Positions 1 to 8,401 of a stretch of 64,000 nucleotides of DNA are shown here, one piece after another. The position numbers and the translations under genes are program-made. Below the pieces are notes generated by a model that worked only from the letters and a program-made list of their open reading frames with translations, did no database searches and had not been told where the DNA came from. The DNA comes from JANMZO01 sp963763135 (GTDB lineage: Bacteria > Actinomycetota > Acidimicrobiia > Acidimicrobiales > JANYDT01): the NCBI GenBank assembly GCA_963763135.1, contig CAVXNJ010000004.1, forward strand, positions 1,302,001 through 1,366,000. Direction: 5' to 3'. The first letter of the stretch is position 1; the number at the start of each line of letters is the position of its first letter.

Positions 1-204
1 TGTCGTGGTCGTCGCCTCCGGGTCGATCGTCTGGAGCGAAACCTTCGACCGATCGATACCAATGGTTGGTGTCGTGGTCGACTGCAACGGGAGAGTCGAC
101 GGTACGACCGGGTAGGAAACGGTGACCTCACCGGCACATCCGCCGGTTACGGCAGCGAGCAACACCACCACCGAGGCAACACCAGCCAGGCGCCGAAGCG
201 TCAC
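1..204 (-). CDS. Putative lipoprotein, N-terminal part (cut by window edge)
   Basis: Reading leftward from a GTG at 204, the frame stays open to the window edge. It gives a short basic start, a hydrophobic stretch (LAGVASVVVLLAAV) and the lipobox-like TGGC followed by AGE, so the mature protein should be a lipid-anchored lipoprotein with the cysteine near residue 22. A Thr/Ser-rich stretch follows. The GTG overlaps the TGA of the upstream ygfZ gene (GTGA), which suggests translational coupling. Another in-frame GTG lies at 207. The functional domain is outside the window, so no role is assigned. Confidence 0.6.
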   Translation of the reverse strand, partial: MTLRRLAGVASVVVLLAAVTGGCAGEVTVSYPVVPSTLPLQSTTTPTIGIDRSKVSLQTIDPEATTTT

Positions 205-1106
205 CACTCCCCCAGTGTGCGTACGACCCCCGTTGATGGTCCACAGTTGACCGATGAGCCGGGCTCGGTATCACGATGCAGATAGCCCAACGCCACGACC
301 GTTGCCGTTGTGGGATCCGCACCGTCTGGCAGCGATGCGACACTCGTGATCGTTCCCCGAACCGAGCCGTCGTGTGTCAGTTCGGCACCGACGGAGATCA
401 GCTCGGCCACCGAGAGTTCAACACCATCGAACTGGATGCGCCGGAGCACCCGAGGCGTCATGGCACCCCGGCTGTCGATGCGTTCGACCAGCTCCTGCCC
501 GACGTAGCAGCCTTTGGAAAAACTCACGGCGAGGCCGACGAGACCGGTCGCATTCGGAATCGTTGAATCGTTCAGTTCATAAGGGAACATAGGAACGCCA
601 GACGCTATGCGCACATAGGAAAGGCACTCGGGATCGACCATCGGAACGTCGCTCGAAAGGGCGTCGACGAACACGTCGACGCCAGACATGGCCGGAAAGG
701 CGGGCACCGCTCCATCGGGAGCAAACTCGGCAGCGTCGGGGCCGCGCAACGCCCAAACCGGAGAAGACTCGACAAGCGTCAGAACGCATTTCGTGCGTAT
801 CAGGAAGCGTCGAAGTGCCGCCTCCATCCCGCTTCCGGTGCCGGGATCTGCATCGAGACGAAACGTCGCCTCATGGGTTCGGGTGACCCGCATGAAGCCG
901 ATGAGTTTTCCCGTGGGCTGCAGGAGAAACGACCACGTTGCGTCGCCGATGGCGAGTTCGCTCAGGTCCTGGCTCAATTGACTCTGAAGAAACTTCAACG
1001 TGTCGGGACCATCGGCGACGATCACATCGCGAGTTACAGCAACAGCTCCGCACGAATCAGTAAGCGCGCGTACTCCCTGTTCTCCCGTGAGTACGCGACC
1101 GCTCAT
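201..1106 (-). CDS. ygfZ: YgfZ/GcvT-like folate-binding protein
   Basis: This is a 301-residue member of the YgfZ/CAF17 branch of the GcvT aminomethyltransferase fold. The family helps maintain certain iron-sulfur enzymes in a tetrahydrofolate-dependent way. The diagnostic signature KGCYVGQE, followed by LVERIDSRG, is intact in the second half. The N-terminal part has the usual folate-binding pattern (LKFLQSQLSQDL). I chose the ATG at 1106 because it overlaps the trpE stop codon as ATGA; a longer in-frame extension to 1175 would run inside trpE. It lies last but one in the hisI-trpE-ygfZ-lipoprotein run and is coupled on both sides. The family assignment is secure; the exact client proteins are unknown. 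Confidence 0.88.
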   Translation of the reverse strand: MSGRVLTGEQGVRALTDSCGAVAVTRDVIVADGPDTLKFLQSQLSQDLSELAIGDATWSFLLQPTGKLIGFMRVTRTHEATFRLDADPGTGSGMEAALRRFLIRTKCVLTLVESSPVWALRGPDAAEFAPDGAVPAFPAMSGVDVFVDALSSDVPMVDPECLSYVRIASGVPMFPYELNDSTIPNATGLVGLAVSFSKGCYVGQELVERIDSRGAMTPRVLRRIQFDGVELSVAELISVGAELTHDGSVRGTITSVASLPDGADPTTATVVALGYLHRDTEPGSSVNCGPSTGVVRTLGEW

Positions 1107-2659
1107 GACCGTGACTGCTTCATGCGACGGGCGGCAGGCACCGCCGCCAGGAGGGCCGCGGATTTGAAGAAGCACTCTTCATCTTCGGCGACCGGGTCGG
1201 AGTCGGCCACGATGCCGGCGCCGGACTGCACCGACGCCCGCCCGTCGGGGCGAACGAACATGGTGCGAATAGCGATGGCGGTGTCGAGATTACCGGCGAA
1301 GTCGAAGTAGCCCACGACTCCGGCATACGGCCCACGTCGCGCCGGCTCGAGATCGTCGATGATCTCCATCGCCCGCACTTTCGGCGCGCCCGAGACGGTT
1401 CCGGCGGGAAACGTCGCGCGGAGAACATCGATCGGCCCGAGGCCGTCGCGCAGCTCGCCCGAAACCTGCGACGTCAGGTGCATGACGTGCGAGTAGTGCT
1501 CGAGGGTCATCAGTTCCTCCACCGTGCAGGTCCCGAACTTCACGACCCGACCAACATCGTTGCGGGCCAAATCGACCAGCATGATGTGTTCGGCCACTTC
1601 CTTGGGATGCTCACGGAGTTCGCCACCGAGACGACGATCTTCTTCCTCGGTGGCCCCACGACGGCGGGTGCCAGCGATCGGTCGGGAGATCACGCGTCGA
1701 TCGAGCAACTGCACCATCGGCTCTGGCGAGGAACCGATCACGGTCACTTCCGGCGACTGGATGAGGTACATGTAGGGGCTCGGGTTCACGAGCCGCAGCA
1801 CCCGGTAAACGTCGTAAGGGTTCGCATCGAGATCGAGGTCATAACGCTGCGACAGAACCACCTGAAAGATGTCGCCCGCGAGAATGTGCTCCTTCGCCGT
1901 CTGCACCGCCAACTGATACTGGCCCGGTGCCATCGAGCACGTGGTTTCGGGGCGGGGGTCAGTCGGATCCGGCGGCAGTGCAAGCGAATACGGGAGCGGC
2001 TGACCGAGATCATCGGACATTTCGTTGATCCGTGCGACGGCTTTGTCGTAGGCATCACGATCCGAATCGGGGTCACCCGTCACCAATACGTTGTCAATCA
2101 GGAACACCCGATGCTTCCAGTGATCGAACGCCGCCACTGAGCCGACGACGTTGATCACCGAATCGGGAAAGCCGGTCTGATTCTCCTGGATATTCGGGAG
2201 TTTCTCGATTTCCCGGACGATGTCGAAGCCGAGAAACCCGACCAGCCCTCCGGTCAGGGGCGGCAGCCCGTGATGTTCCGGGGCCCGGTACGCCTTCAAA
2301 AGATCCTCGAGAGCGCACAGCACGCCAGCGTCGAGACGAACGCCCTCGGGAATCGTGCCTTCAACCCTCAGGTCAACAGCACCTGCGTCGGAACGGGTGG
2401 CTGTGATGGTCGCAAGCGGATTGCGACCGATGAACGAGAAACGGCCCCATTGTCCGCCGTGTTCGACCGATTCCAGGAGAAACCCTGAGCCATCGCCCAC
2501 GAGTTTGGCGAAGGCGGCGACCGGCGTTTCGAGGTCGGCCATCATCTCCCGGTACACCGGTACAACCGTATGGGTACGTGCCAACTCAAGAAACGCGTCG
2601 ATGTCAGGCTTGATACCACGCAGACCGGTGGCGGGGTTGGCACTCGCGGTGGACGTCAC
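1103..2659 (-). CDS. trpE: Anthranilate synthase component I
   Basis: TrpE converts chorismate and ammonia (or glutamine, with TrpG) to anthranilate, the first committed step of tryptophan synthesis. The 518-residue product has the N-terminal Anth_synt_I region and the C-terminal chorismate-binding domain. The latter includes GAPKVRAMEIIDDLEP, GPYAGVVGYFDFAGNLD and the closing VQSGAGIVADSDP block. Length is typical. No trpG gene lies beside it, so the glutaminase subunit must be encoded elsewhere. It starts 4 bp inside the end of hisI (ATGA overlap) and ends overlapping ygfZ, so hisI, trpE and ygfZ are probably one transcript. Confidence 0.95.
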   Translation of the reverse strand: MTSTASANPATGLRGIKPDIDAFLELARTHTVVPVYREMMADLETPVAAFAKLVGDGSGFLLESVEHGGQWGRFSFIGRNPLATITATRSDAGAVDLRVEGTIPEGVRLDAGVLCALEDLLKAYRAPEHHGLPPLTGGLVGFLGFDIVREIEKLPNIQENQTGFPDSVINVVGSVAAFDHWKHRVFLIDNVLVTGDPDSDRDAYDKAVARINEMSDDLGQPLPYSLALPPDPTDPRPETTCSMAPGQYQLAVQTAKEHILAGDIFQVVLSQRYDLDLDANPYDVYRVLRLVNPSPYMYLIQSPEVTVIGSSPEPMVQLLDRRVISRPIAGTRRRGATEEEDRRLGGELREHPKEVAEHIMLVDLARNDVGRVVKFGTCTVEELMTLEHYSHVMHLTSQVSGELRDGLGPIDVLRATFPAGTVSGAPKVRAMEIIDDLEPARRGPYAGVVGYFDFAGNLDTAIAIRTMFVRPDGRASVQSGAGIVADSDPVAEDEECFFKSAALLAAVPAARRMKQSRS

Positions 2660-3066
2660 GACGCCGCCGACCCGTCGGCAGGTGTGGCGCCGAAGTCACG
2701 GAAGAAACACGAGTACGCACCGGTATGACATGCGCCTTTGCCCTCCTGGTCAACCTTGAACAGCAGGGTGTCGCCATCGCAATCGTAGGCGGCGCTGCGG
2801 ATGAACTGTCGATCACCGGAAGTGTCGCCCTTTCGCCAGACTTCCTGACGCGACCGGCTCCAAAACACGGTGCGGCCTTCGGCAAGCGACTGGGCCAGGG
2901 TCTCGGCGTTCATCCACGCCATCATGAGGACCTGACCCGACGTGGCTTCCTGGACGATGGCGGCCACCAGACCATGCTCGTTGTAGCGAACGGCGGCTAA
3001 CTCAGTTGCGGACGGAACGATCGGCACGGCGGTAAACACGCTCCTTACAGTAGGCGTGCCCGGCAC
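2656..3066 (-). CDS. hisI: Phosphoribosyl-AMP cyclohydrolase
   Basis: HisI hydrolyses the purine ring of phosphoribosyl-AMP, the third step of histidine synthesis. The 136-residue protein is monofunctional, with no HisE pyrophosphohydrolase domain fused. It shows the WSRSRQEVW.KG.TSG block, the Mg-binding DCDGD and the zinc-binding C..HTGAYSCF segment. The start is uncertain. GTG 3066 gives about 20 extra residues before the conserved core; GTG codons at 3039 and 3027 are alternatives. The stop overlaps the trpE ATG. It lies between the GroES-like gene and trpE in a mixed his/trp operon. Confidence 0.92.
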   Translation of the reverse strand: MPGTPTVRSVFTAVPIVPSATELAAVRYNEHGLVAAIVQEATSGQVLMMAWMNAETLAQSLAEGRTVFWSRSRQEVWRKGDTSGDRQFIRSAAYDCDGDTLLFKVDQEGKGACHTGAYSCFFRDFGATPADGSAAS

Positions 3067-3122
3067 ACTGCCCGTGCTTTTCTACCCCGGTTGTCGTGGA
3101 GCCGATGCCCCGGGGAGCGGTA

Positions 3123-3452
3123 TTACAGGTAGAGGCCGGTCGCCCCGTCGTTGCGATCGGCGGCGACGCCGTGGATGTCACGCTCACGGAGAAGCAGGTA
3201 ATCGTCGCCGCTCACTTCGACCTCGTAGCGGTCTTCGGGGTTGAACAGCACGCGGTCACCCGGCTGGATCAGGCGCACACTCGGTCCGACCGCAACCACT
3301 TCGGCCCACGTCAAGCGACGCGACACCTGCGCGGTGGCCGGTATCAGCAGGCCACCTTTGGAGATTCGCTCGCCGTCGTTGCCGGGGATCTGCACCAGCA
3401 CCCGATCGGCAAGCATCGTGACCGCAAGCTTTTTGTCCGACGAAGTGTTCAC
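3123..3452 (-). CDS. GroES-like co-chaperonin family protein
   Basis: The 109-residue product has the Cpn10 beta-barrel pattern: LADRVLVQIP near the N-terminus, GGLLIPATAQ in the mobile-loop region, WAEVVAVGPSVRLIQPGDRVLFNPED, and a closing DYLLLRERDIHGV. It carries a short extra C-terminal tail (AADRNDGATGLYL). No groEL gene is adjacent, and the gene sits between hisF and hisI. It may therefore be a second, divergent co-chaperonin or a stand-alone GroES-fold protein rather than the main GroES. The family is clear; the partner is not. Confidence 0.75.
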   Translation of the reverse strand: MNTSSDKKLAVTMLADRVLVQIPGNDGERISKGGLLIPATAQVSRRLTWAEVVAVGPSVRLIQPGDRVLFNPEDRYEVEVSGDDYLLLRERDIHGVAADRNDGATGLYL

Positions 3453-3511
3453 ACCGTAAGGCTACAAGCCCTGAGCGTGGGCGGCGTGTGACCCGGCGAT
3501 TCACCGGACCG

Positions 3512-4276
3512 TTACACCGGACGAACGTCGATGCCGTGTTGGTGAAGGTGCTCTTTGGCTTGGGCGATCGTGAACTCGCCAAAGTGGAAGATGCTCGCGG
3601 CGAGCACCGCATCGGCACCACCCAGCTCGGCCCCGGCGACCAGGTGATCGAGGGTGCCCACTCCACCGCTGGCAATCACCGGAATCGTCGTTGCTTCGAC
3701 AATCGCCCGCGTCAGCGTGAGCTCAAACCCGTCGCGGGTCCCATCCCGGTCCATGGACGTCAGCAGGATCTCGCCGGCACCGCGGGCCTCGCATTCCACG
3801 GCCCACGCCACTGCGTCGATTCCGGTCGGCGTGCGACCCCCGTGTGTGTACACCTCGTAGTGCCCCTTCTCGGGCGACTTTCGGGCGTCTATCGCGACGA
3901 CCACCGCCTGGGCCCCAAACTCCACCGAAAGTTCGTTGATGAGCTCCGGCCGATTCACGGCAGCCGAGTTGATGCTCACTTTGTCAGCGCCGGCTCGAAA
4001 CATGGCTCTCGCGTCTTCGACGGTGCGGATTCCTCCGCCCACGGTCAGCGGGATGAACACGGATTCCGCCGTGCGCTCGACGACATCGCGCATCGTGGCC
4101 CGATCATCGGAGGTCGCGGTGATGTCGAGAAAAACCAGCTCGTCGGCCCCTTCGAGGTCGTAGCGGGCCGCCAGTTCCACGGGATCTCCGGCGTCTCGGA
4201 TGCCCACGAAGTTCACGCCCTTGACCACACGGCCCTGGTCGACGTCGAGACATGGGATTACTCGCACATTGCGCAT
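3512..4276 (-). CDS. hisF: Imidazole glycerol phosphate synthase, cyclase subunit
   Basis: HisF is the TIM-barrel cyclase that, with ammonia supplied by HisH, closes the imidazole ring and releases AICAR. The 254-residue product begins with the family-typical VIPCLDVDQGRVVKGVNF. It has the catalytic Asp in CLDVD, a second one in the VAIDARK segment, and phosphate-binding loops (LTVGGGIR, IASGGVGTLDHL). I prefer ATG 4276 over the upstream 4321 because HisF proteins normally begin directly before the first beta strand. Its partner hisH is about 1.5 kb upstream, separated by nucS and a convergent secreted-protein gene. Confidence 0.95.
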   Translation of the reverse strand: MRNVRVIPCLDVDQGRVVKGVNFVGIRDAGDPVELAARYDLEGADELVFLDITATSDDRATMRDVVERTAESVFIPLTVGGGIRTVEDARAMFRAGADKVSINSAAVNRPELINELSVEFGAQAVVVAIDARKSPEKGHYEVYTHGGRTPTGIDAVAWAVECEARGAGEILLTSMDRDGTRDGFELTLTRAIVEATTIPVIASGGVGTLDHLVAGAELGGADAVLAASIFHFGEFTIAQAKEHLHQHGIDVRPV

Positions 4277-4423
4277 CCGTTCACGGTAGTGGTTTGGCGA
4301 TTGGCGGCGGACCACCTTCATGCCCGCTGCATCCCCGCACCCCGCTCCTGCCCGTTGCCGCCAACTTTCGCCAACTGCCGGAGAAGGCCGAGGCCGTCAA
4401 ACCGCAGCCGTAGACTGACACTC

Positions 4424-5059
4424 ATGGGTCGACGTGGCATTGTTGTTTTCACCCACCGGCGACCCGCCGCGGCACGAACTTGTGGGGTGGTCCTCATGGC
4501 GGCGACACTGTCGTTCACCGCTGCATACACCCCGGCATCAGCGACGGAACAACTCGCCCGTTCGGGCCTCGCAACGGCGTTCAAAAAGACCTCGAAAAAA
4601 CGCACGACCACCGACACGGTGCCTCCGACCATCAAGCTCGGACCGTCAATCGAAGTGAAGATGCTCGTCGAAGCCACGCGAACCGCCGCCTTGAAAGATG
4701 CCACGCGGTTCCGGGTGAGTCTGGGCAAGCCGATCTGTCCGGCCGGAAGCGCTCTCAACGCGCCCGCTGTCCAGTGCCTCGTCGCCCTCGGCAAGACCAC
4801 GGTCGCCTACCTGGTGAAACCCGACGGGTTCGGGGCGTTCTCCGCAGAACCGACGTTTCCAATCATCGCCATGAGGGCGGTGGAAGTCGTTGCAGCCGCC
4901 TCGGTTGGGGCCCAGGCCAAGGCCGTATGCGGCAAGGAACCGTTTCAGTCACTCCCGCCGGGAAGCAGGGTGACGTGTTCGGTGATCGACAACGGCCGAA
5001 CCCGCACGGTGACGGTCCGCGTCACCAACCGGTCGGGAACACTTCACGTCGACAACTGA
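4424..5059 (+). CDS. Secreted protein with DUF4333-like repeats
   Basis: This 211-residue protein starts at ATG 4424. It has a basic N-terminus (MGRRGIVVFTHRRPAAAR) and a hydrophobic signal segment ending near ASATEQ, so it is probably exported. The mature part starts with a Lys/Thr-rich linker. Two segments follow, each with a pair of cysteines (ICPAGS...VQCLVALG and AVCGKEP...VTCSVIDNG), and the second ends in the VTVRVT strand typical of DUF4333. It is transcribed against its neighbours, between nucS and hisF. The upstream open frame back to 3488 is antisense to hisF and was discarded. Function unknown. Confidence 0.65.
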   Translation: MGRRGIVVFTHRRPAAARTCGVVLMAATLSFTAAYTPASATEQLARSGLATAFKKTSKKRTTTDTVPPTIKLGPSIEVKMLVEATRTAALKDATRFRVSLGKPICPAGSALNAPAVQCLVALGKTTVAYLVKPDGFGAFSAEPTFPIIAMRAVEVVAAASVGAQAKAVCGKEPFQSLPPGSRVTCSVIDNGRTRTVTVRVTNRSGTLHVDN

Positions 5060-5077
5060 CCTTCTGCATCTGATCCG

Positions 5078-5122
5078 CTGCGGAGGGCGAACCTCTGCGG
5101 AGGGCGAACCCGATACCGGGTT
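5078..5122. repeat. Short tandem repeat plus hairpin between convergent genes
   Basis: Two copies of CTGCGGAGGGCGAACC stand head to tail (5078-5093 and 5095-5110). They are followed by a stem-loop, AACCCG-ATAC-CGGGTT, at 5107-5122. The element lies between the convergent DUF4333-like gene and nucS, where a bidirectional terminator would be expected. There is no clear T-tract. Confidence 0.45.
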
Positions 5123-5133
5123 TCGGACGAGGT

Positions 5134-5793
5134 TCAGAACAGGCGAAGGACGTTCGACGGTCGGTTCTTCAGTTCGTCGTAATCGACCTCAACGCACACG
5201 ATCCGCCGGTCCGCGGCGAGCGTCTTTGCCTGCAGCTTGATTTCCTGAGCAACGAACATGCCCCGAACGGGCGCAAGCATCGGATCGCGGTTCAAGAACT
5301 CGAGATATCTCGTCAACTGTTCGACGCCGTCGATCTCACCTCGGCGCTTGATCTCCACGGCAACCGTCATCCCGTCGGCATCACGGCACAGAAGATCTAC
5401 GGGGCCGATGTCGGTCGGATACTCACGCCGTATCAACTGCATGCCGGCGGCGAGCACATCGGTACGTTCGCTTAGCAATACTTGAAGCTCGGCTTCGACG
5501 CCCTCCTTCTGCAGGCCGGGGTCGACGCCGAGATCGTGCGCCGAATCCGTGAACACCTCATGCAGCACGATGGTGAGGGTCTCCCCTTTCGGGTTCGCGA
5601 CGACCCACTGACCCTCTTCCTCGCGGATGACATTTGGCGCGGTCATCCAGTTGAGCGGTTTGTAGGCACCACCATCGGAATGGACGGCAACGCACCCGTC
5701 GGCTTTCACCATGATCAATCGGGTCGCCTCGGGAAGAAGAGCGGCGAGCCGACCTTCGTAGGTCACGGTGCAGCGCGCGACAACAAGACGCAT
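5134..5793 (-). CDS. nucS: Mismatch-specific endonuclease NucS (EndoMS)
   Basis: NucS cuts both strands at mismatches and replaces MutS-MutL repair in most Actinobacteria and some Archaea. The 219-residue product matches the family from the first residues (MRLVVARCTVTYEGRLAALL). It has the N-terminal DNA-binding half (KADGCVAVHSD, YKPLNWM) and a RecB-like nuclease half. The catalytic pattern is visible as GPVDLLCRD followed by VAVEIKRRG, and then QLTRYLEFLNRD. It starts 14 bp after hisH ends, so it is probably cotranscribed with hisC-hisB-hisH. A DNA-repair gene at the end of a histidine operon is an unusual placement worth comparing across genomes. Confidence 0.93.
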   Translation of the reverse strand: MRLVVARCTVTYEGRLAALLPEATRLIMVKADGCVAVHSDGGAYKPLNWMTAPNVIREEEGQWVVANPKGETLTIVLHEVFTDSAHDLGVDPGLQKEGVEAELQVLLSERTDVLAAGMQLIRREYPTDIGPVDLLCRDADGMTVAVEIKRRGEIDGVEQLTRYLEFLNRDPMLAPVRGMFVAQEIKLQAKTLAADRRIVCVEVDYDELKNRPSNVLRLF

Positions 5794-5807
5794 TTCGAGC
5801 CTTGCCC

Positions 5808-6485
5808 TTACTTCGAGCTAGCCGAGGCGGGAACGCACAAACCGACGAACGTCGAAAGCAGCGCTATCCCGGATGCGCTCGACTTCTCGGGATGAAACTG
5901 TGTCCCCATAACATTTCCGCGCTCGACCACGCAGGGGACCTCGATGCCGTAGTCGCAGACGCCGACCACATCCTCGTGGTATTCCGGCGCAAACGAGTGC
6001 ACGAAGTACGCCCACATCGGCGAGTCGGATGTTCCGAGCAACCGCGACGGCCGAACGCGTCGGACCAGGTTCCACTGCATTTGCGGCCGCTTCACCGTGT
6101 CGGGCAGCAGGCGTACCCGCCCCTTGAACACGTCAAGACCTTCAACCCCGCCAAACTCGTCGCTGCCGCTGTGCAGCATCTGCATACCGACGCAGATACC
6201 GAGAAACGGGCGGCCCGAGGCGATCGCTTCGTGCACCGGACCCCGGAGGTCATGGTGATCAAGAGCCTCCATGCAGCGTCCCATGGCTCCCACACCGGGA
6301 AGCACCACACCGTCGGCGGCGGCAATGACCGTCGGATCACTGGTGACGGCTACCGATGCGCCGGCGCGTTCCAGCGCTTTCCACGCCGAAGGAAGGTTGC
6401 CGATCCCGTAATCGAGCAGCGCAATTTTCGGCCGCGCTGACCCCTCCGGGTACGTCGAGGGCATGTGACCAACGGTGTCGCTCAC
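5808..6485 (-). CDS. hisH: Imidazole glycerol phosphate synthase, glutaminase subunit
   Basis: HisH is the class I glutamine amidotransferase that feeds ammonia to HisF. The 225-residue protein has the N-terminal LLDYGIGNLPSAWKALERAG, the oxyanion strand VVLPGVGAMG, the nucleophile elbow GICVGMQ and the His-Glu pair in GTQFHPEKS. The elbow has Val where Leu is usual. The ATG at 6485 overlaps the hisB stop (ATGA). A later ATG (MPSTYPEGS) is a possible alternative start, because conservation begins only around residue 20. Confidence 0.94.
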   Translation of the reverse strand: MSDTVGHMPSTYPEGSARPKIALLDYGIGNLPSAWKALERAGASVAVTSDPTVIAAADGVVLPGVGAMGRCMEALDHHDLRGPVHEAIASGRPFLGICVGMQMLHSGSDEFGGVEGLDVFKGRVRLLPDTVKRPQMQWNLVRRVRPSRLLGTSDSPMWAYFVHSFAPEYHEDVVGVCDYGIEVPCVVERGNVMGTQFHPEKSSASGIALLSTFVGLCVPASASSK

Positions 6486-7126
6486 AAGGTGCCCTTCGTC
6501 GACGGAATGCCGGATCCACCATCGAGTCGAACAGCGTCACGCAGGGCGCGGGCCACCGCCTTAAAGGAAGCTTCGAGGATGTGGTGGGTGTTCTTTCCCC
6601 GAACCAGGTGGATGTGGAGAGTGATCATCGCCGACGTGACAAACGCCCGCCAGAACTCCTCGGTCAACTGCGGGTCGAAGCCCGGTTCTCCAAGGAGAAA
6701 GGTCTGGCCGGTGCCTCCCGACGGATCGACGTCATAGTGCAGATAGGGCCGCCCCGAGAGGTCGACCGCGACATCGACCAGCGCCTCGTCGAGCGGCACG
6801 GCAATCGAGGCAAAGCGACGGACGCCGACCTTGTCACCGAGCGAGCGGCGGAACGCGTCGCCGAGCGCTATCCCCACGTCTTCGATGGTGTGGTGGGTAT
6901 CGATCTCGATGTCGCCGACACACTTCACCCGAAGGTCGAACCCCCCGTGTTTGCCCAATTGCGCCAACATGTGGTCGAAGAACGGAATGCCGGTGGAGGT
7001 CTCGACGACGCCCGAACCATCGATCTCGATTTCAATGTCGATGGATGTCTCTTTCGTCGAGCGCTTTACTTCCGCAAAACGGCGCGACGATTCGGTCGAG
7101 AAGGTCGGTGAATCGGTCGGGTTCAT
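6482..7126 (-). CDS. hisB: Imidazoleglycerol-phosphate dehydratase
   Basis: HisB dehydrates imidazoleglycerol phosphate to imidazoleacetol phosphate. The 214-residue enzyme is the monofunctional type, without a phosphatase domain. Visible motifs are FFDHMLAQLGKHGGFDL and DTHHTIEDVGIALGDAF, which hold the metal-binding histidines and acids, and VDLSGRPYL. A second metal-binding block lies towards the C-terminus (MITLHIHLVRGKNTHHILEA). The ATG at 7126 overlaps the TGA of the 31-codon ORF upstream as ATGA, and the 3' end overlaps hisH in the same way. Confidence 0.95.
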   Translation of the reverse strand: MNPTDSPTFSTESSRRFAEVKRSTKETSIDIEIEIDGSGVVETSTGIPFFDHMLAQLGKHGGFDLRVKCVGDIEIDTHHTIEDVGIALGDAFRRSLGDKVGVRRFASIAVPLDEALVDVAVDLSGRPYLHYDVDPSGGTGQTFLLGEPGFDPQLTEEFWRAFVTSAMITLHIHLVRGKNTHHILEASFKAVARALRDAVRLDGGSGIPSTKGTL

Positions 7127-7218
7127 GATGCGGTTCCTACTGTCTGATTGGGGGCGGGCAACACGAACGTGGCGGCAACGATGATGGGGATGCGAGCGGG
7201 AATCTGCCGGGTGATCAT
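7123..7218 (-). CDS. Small 31-residue ORF coupled to hisC and hisB
   Basis: ATG at 7218 overlaps the hisC stop (ATGA), and its own TGA overlaps the hisB start (ATGA). The ORF therefore exactly fills the gap between the two genes. The product starts MITRQIPARIPIIVAATFVL and ends PNQTVGTAS: a short basic lead, a hydrophobic core of about 13 residues, and a polar tail. I recognise no family. It may be a coupling ORF that carries ribosomes from hisC to hisB, or a small membrane-associated peptide. Two stop/start overlaps are unlikely by chance but do not prove a functional product. Confidence 0.5.
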   Translation of the reverse strand: MITRQIPARIPIIVAATFVLPAPNQTVGTAS

Positions 7219-8297
7219 TCGGCGTTCCCCACGATCTCGGTGAGCGCGTTGAGGAAGGCGTCGTCTTCGGCCGGGGTTCCCACGGTTACCCGCAAACAGC
7301 CATGCAGACCGGGCCACGACGAACAGTTGCGCACGAGCACCGACCGGTCGACCAGGCGCTGCCACACGTCGTTCGGGCTCAGCTCCAACGGGCGAAACAA
7401 CACGAAGTTGGCCGCCGACGGCCAGAATTCGACCTTGAGTTTGGCCAGGCCCGCTTGAAGTCGTTCACGTTCGGCGACGAGAGCGGCGACCCGGTCCTGC
7501 ATTTCCGCCTCGTGGGTCAGCGCCAACTCACCGGCGACCTGCTTCAGGGCATCGAGATGATATGGAAGGACGACCTTCTCCAGCTCGGCGATCAGCCACG
7601 GTTGGGCGATGCAGTAGCCAAGTCGGGTGGCCGCCATCGACCAGGTCTTGGAAAACGTTCTGATCACCACGAGCCGGGGGTGGTCGTCGAGAAGTTCCTG
7701 CGCCGACCACGGGGCGAACTGGCCGTAGGCCTCGTCGACGACGACCAGAGCGTTGGGCGAACTGGCGTACACGTGCTCGATCAACTCCCGGGACTCGAGC
7801 TGCCCGGTGGGATTGTTCGGCGAGCAGAGAAACACGATTGCCGGATCGAGCCCCGACACCAAGGCGTCGAACGCTTCGGGCGTGAGCCGATGGGTTGCGT
7901 CGCGCGTTCCCGAGACCACGGTTGCCCCGCTGATCCGGGCGATCTGGCTGTGCATGGCGTATGTCGGCTCAAACGTTACGGCGGTGCGACCGGTTCCGCC
8001 GAACGTGAGGCACAACGTCTGCAGCACCTCGTTGGAACCGTTTGCGACGAAGACGTTCTCGACGGAAACGCCGTGCAGATTCGCGATTGCCGCTCGAAGC
8101 TTGGTAGCTGCCCGGTCCGGATAGCGATGGAACTCGATGTACGCAACGGCCGCGGCCAACTGGGCCTGCCACTCGGGCGGCGGCGGGAAGGGACTTTCGT
8201 TGGTGTTCAGGCGAACCGCCACCTCGACCTGGGGTGAGTGGTAGCCCTCCATCGCCCGAATCTCAGGACGGGGGGAAACGGGCAAGGAATCAGCCAT
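7215..8297 (-). CDS. hisC: Histidinol-phosphate aminotransferase
   Basis: HisC transaminates imidazoleacetol phosphate to histidinol phosphate with pyridoxal phosphate. The 360-residue fold-type I aminotransferase shows LNTNESPFPPPP near the start, FVANGSNEVLQTLC, LCSPNNPTG, VVVDEAYGQF, the PLP lysine segment RTFSKTWSMAATRLGY, and a C-terminal LRVTVGTP where the substrate-binding Arg lies. It heads the minus-strand run hisC-ORF-hisB-hisH-nucS. Its promoter must lie in the 104-bp gap to the divergent small gene at 8402. hisD and hisA (or priA) are not in the window. Confidence 0.94.
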   Translation of the reverse strand: MADSLPVSPRPEIRAMEGYHSPQVEVAVRLNTNESPFPPPPEWQAQLAAAVAYIEFHRYPDRAATKLRAAIANLHGVSVENVFVANGSNEVLQTLCLTFGGTGRTAVTFEPTYAMHSQIARISGATVVSGTRDATHRLTPEAFDALVSGLDPAIVFLCSPNNPTGQLESRELIEHVYASSPNALVVVDEAYGQFAPWSAQELLDDHPRLVVIRTFSKTWSMAATRLGYCIAQPWLIAELEKVVLPYHLDALKQVAGELALTHEAEMQDRVAALVAERERLQAGLAKLKVEFWPSAANFVLFRPLELSPNDVWQRLVDRSVLVRNCSSWPGLHGCLRVTVGTPAEDDAFLNALTEIVGNAE

Positions 8298-8401
8298 GGG
8301 TCCAAGCCTACGGGACGACCGGCGGCTCCACAGGCACGTTTGGTTCCAGGTGCCGGGTCGAGCCGACCCGGTAGGGTGCGCGGGCCTGAGAGAATCACTG
8401 G

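Noticed and set aside
3488..4423. Long plus-strand frame running into the DUF4333-like gene
   Set aside because: This part is antisense to hisF, a clear gene. The secreted protein has its own ATG and signal peptide at 4424.
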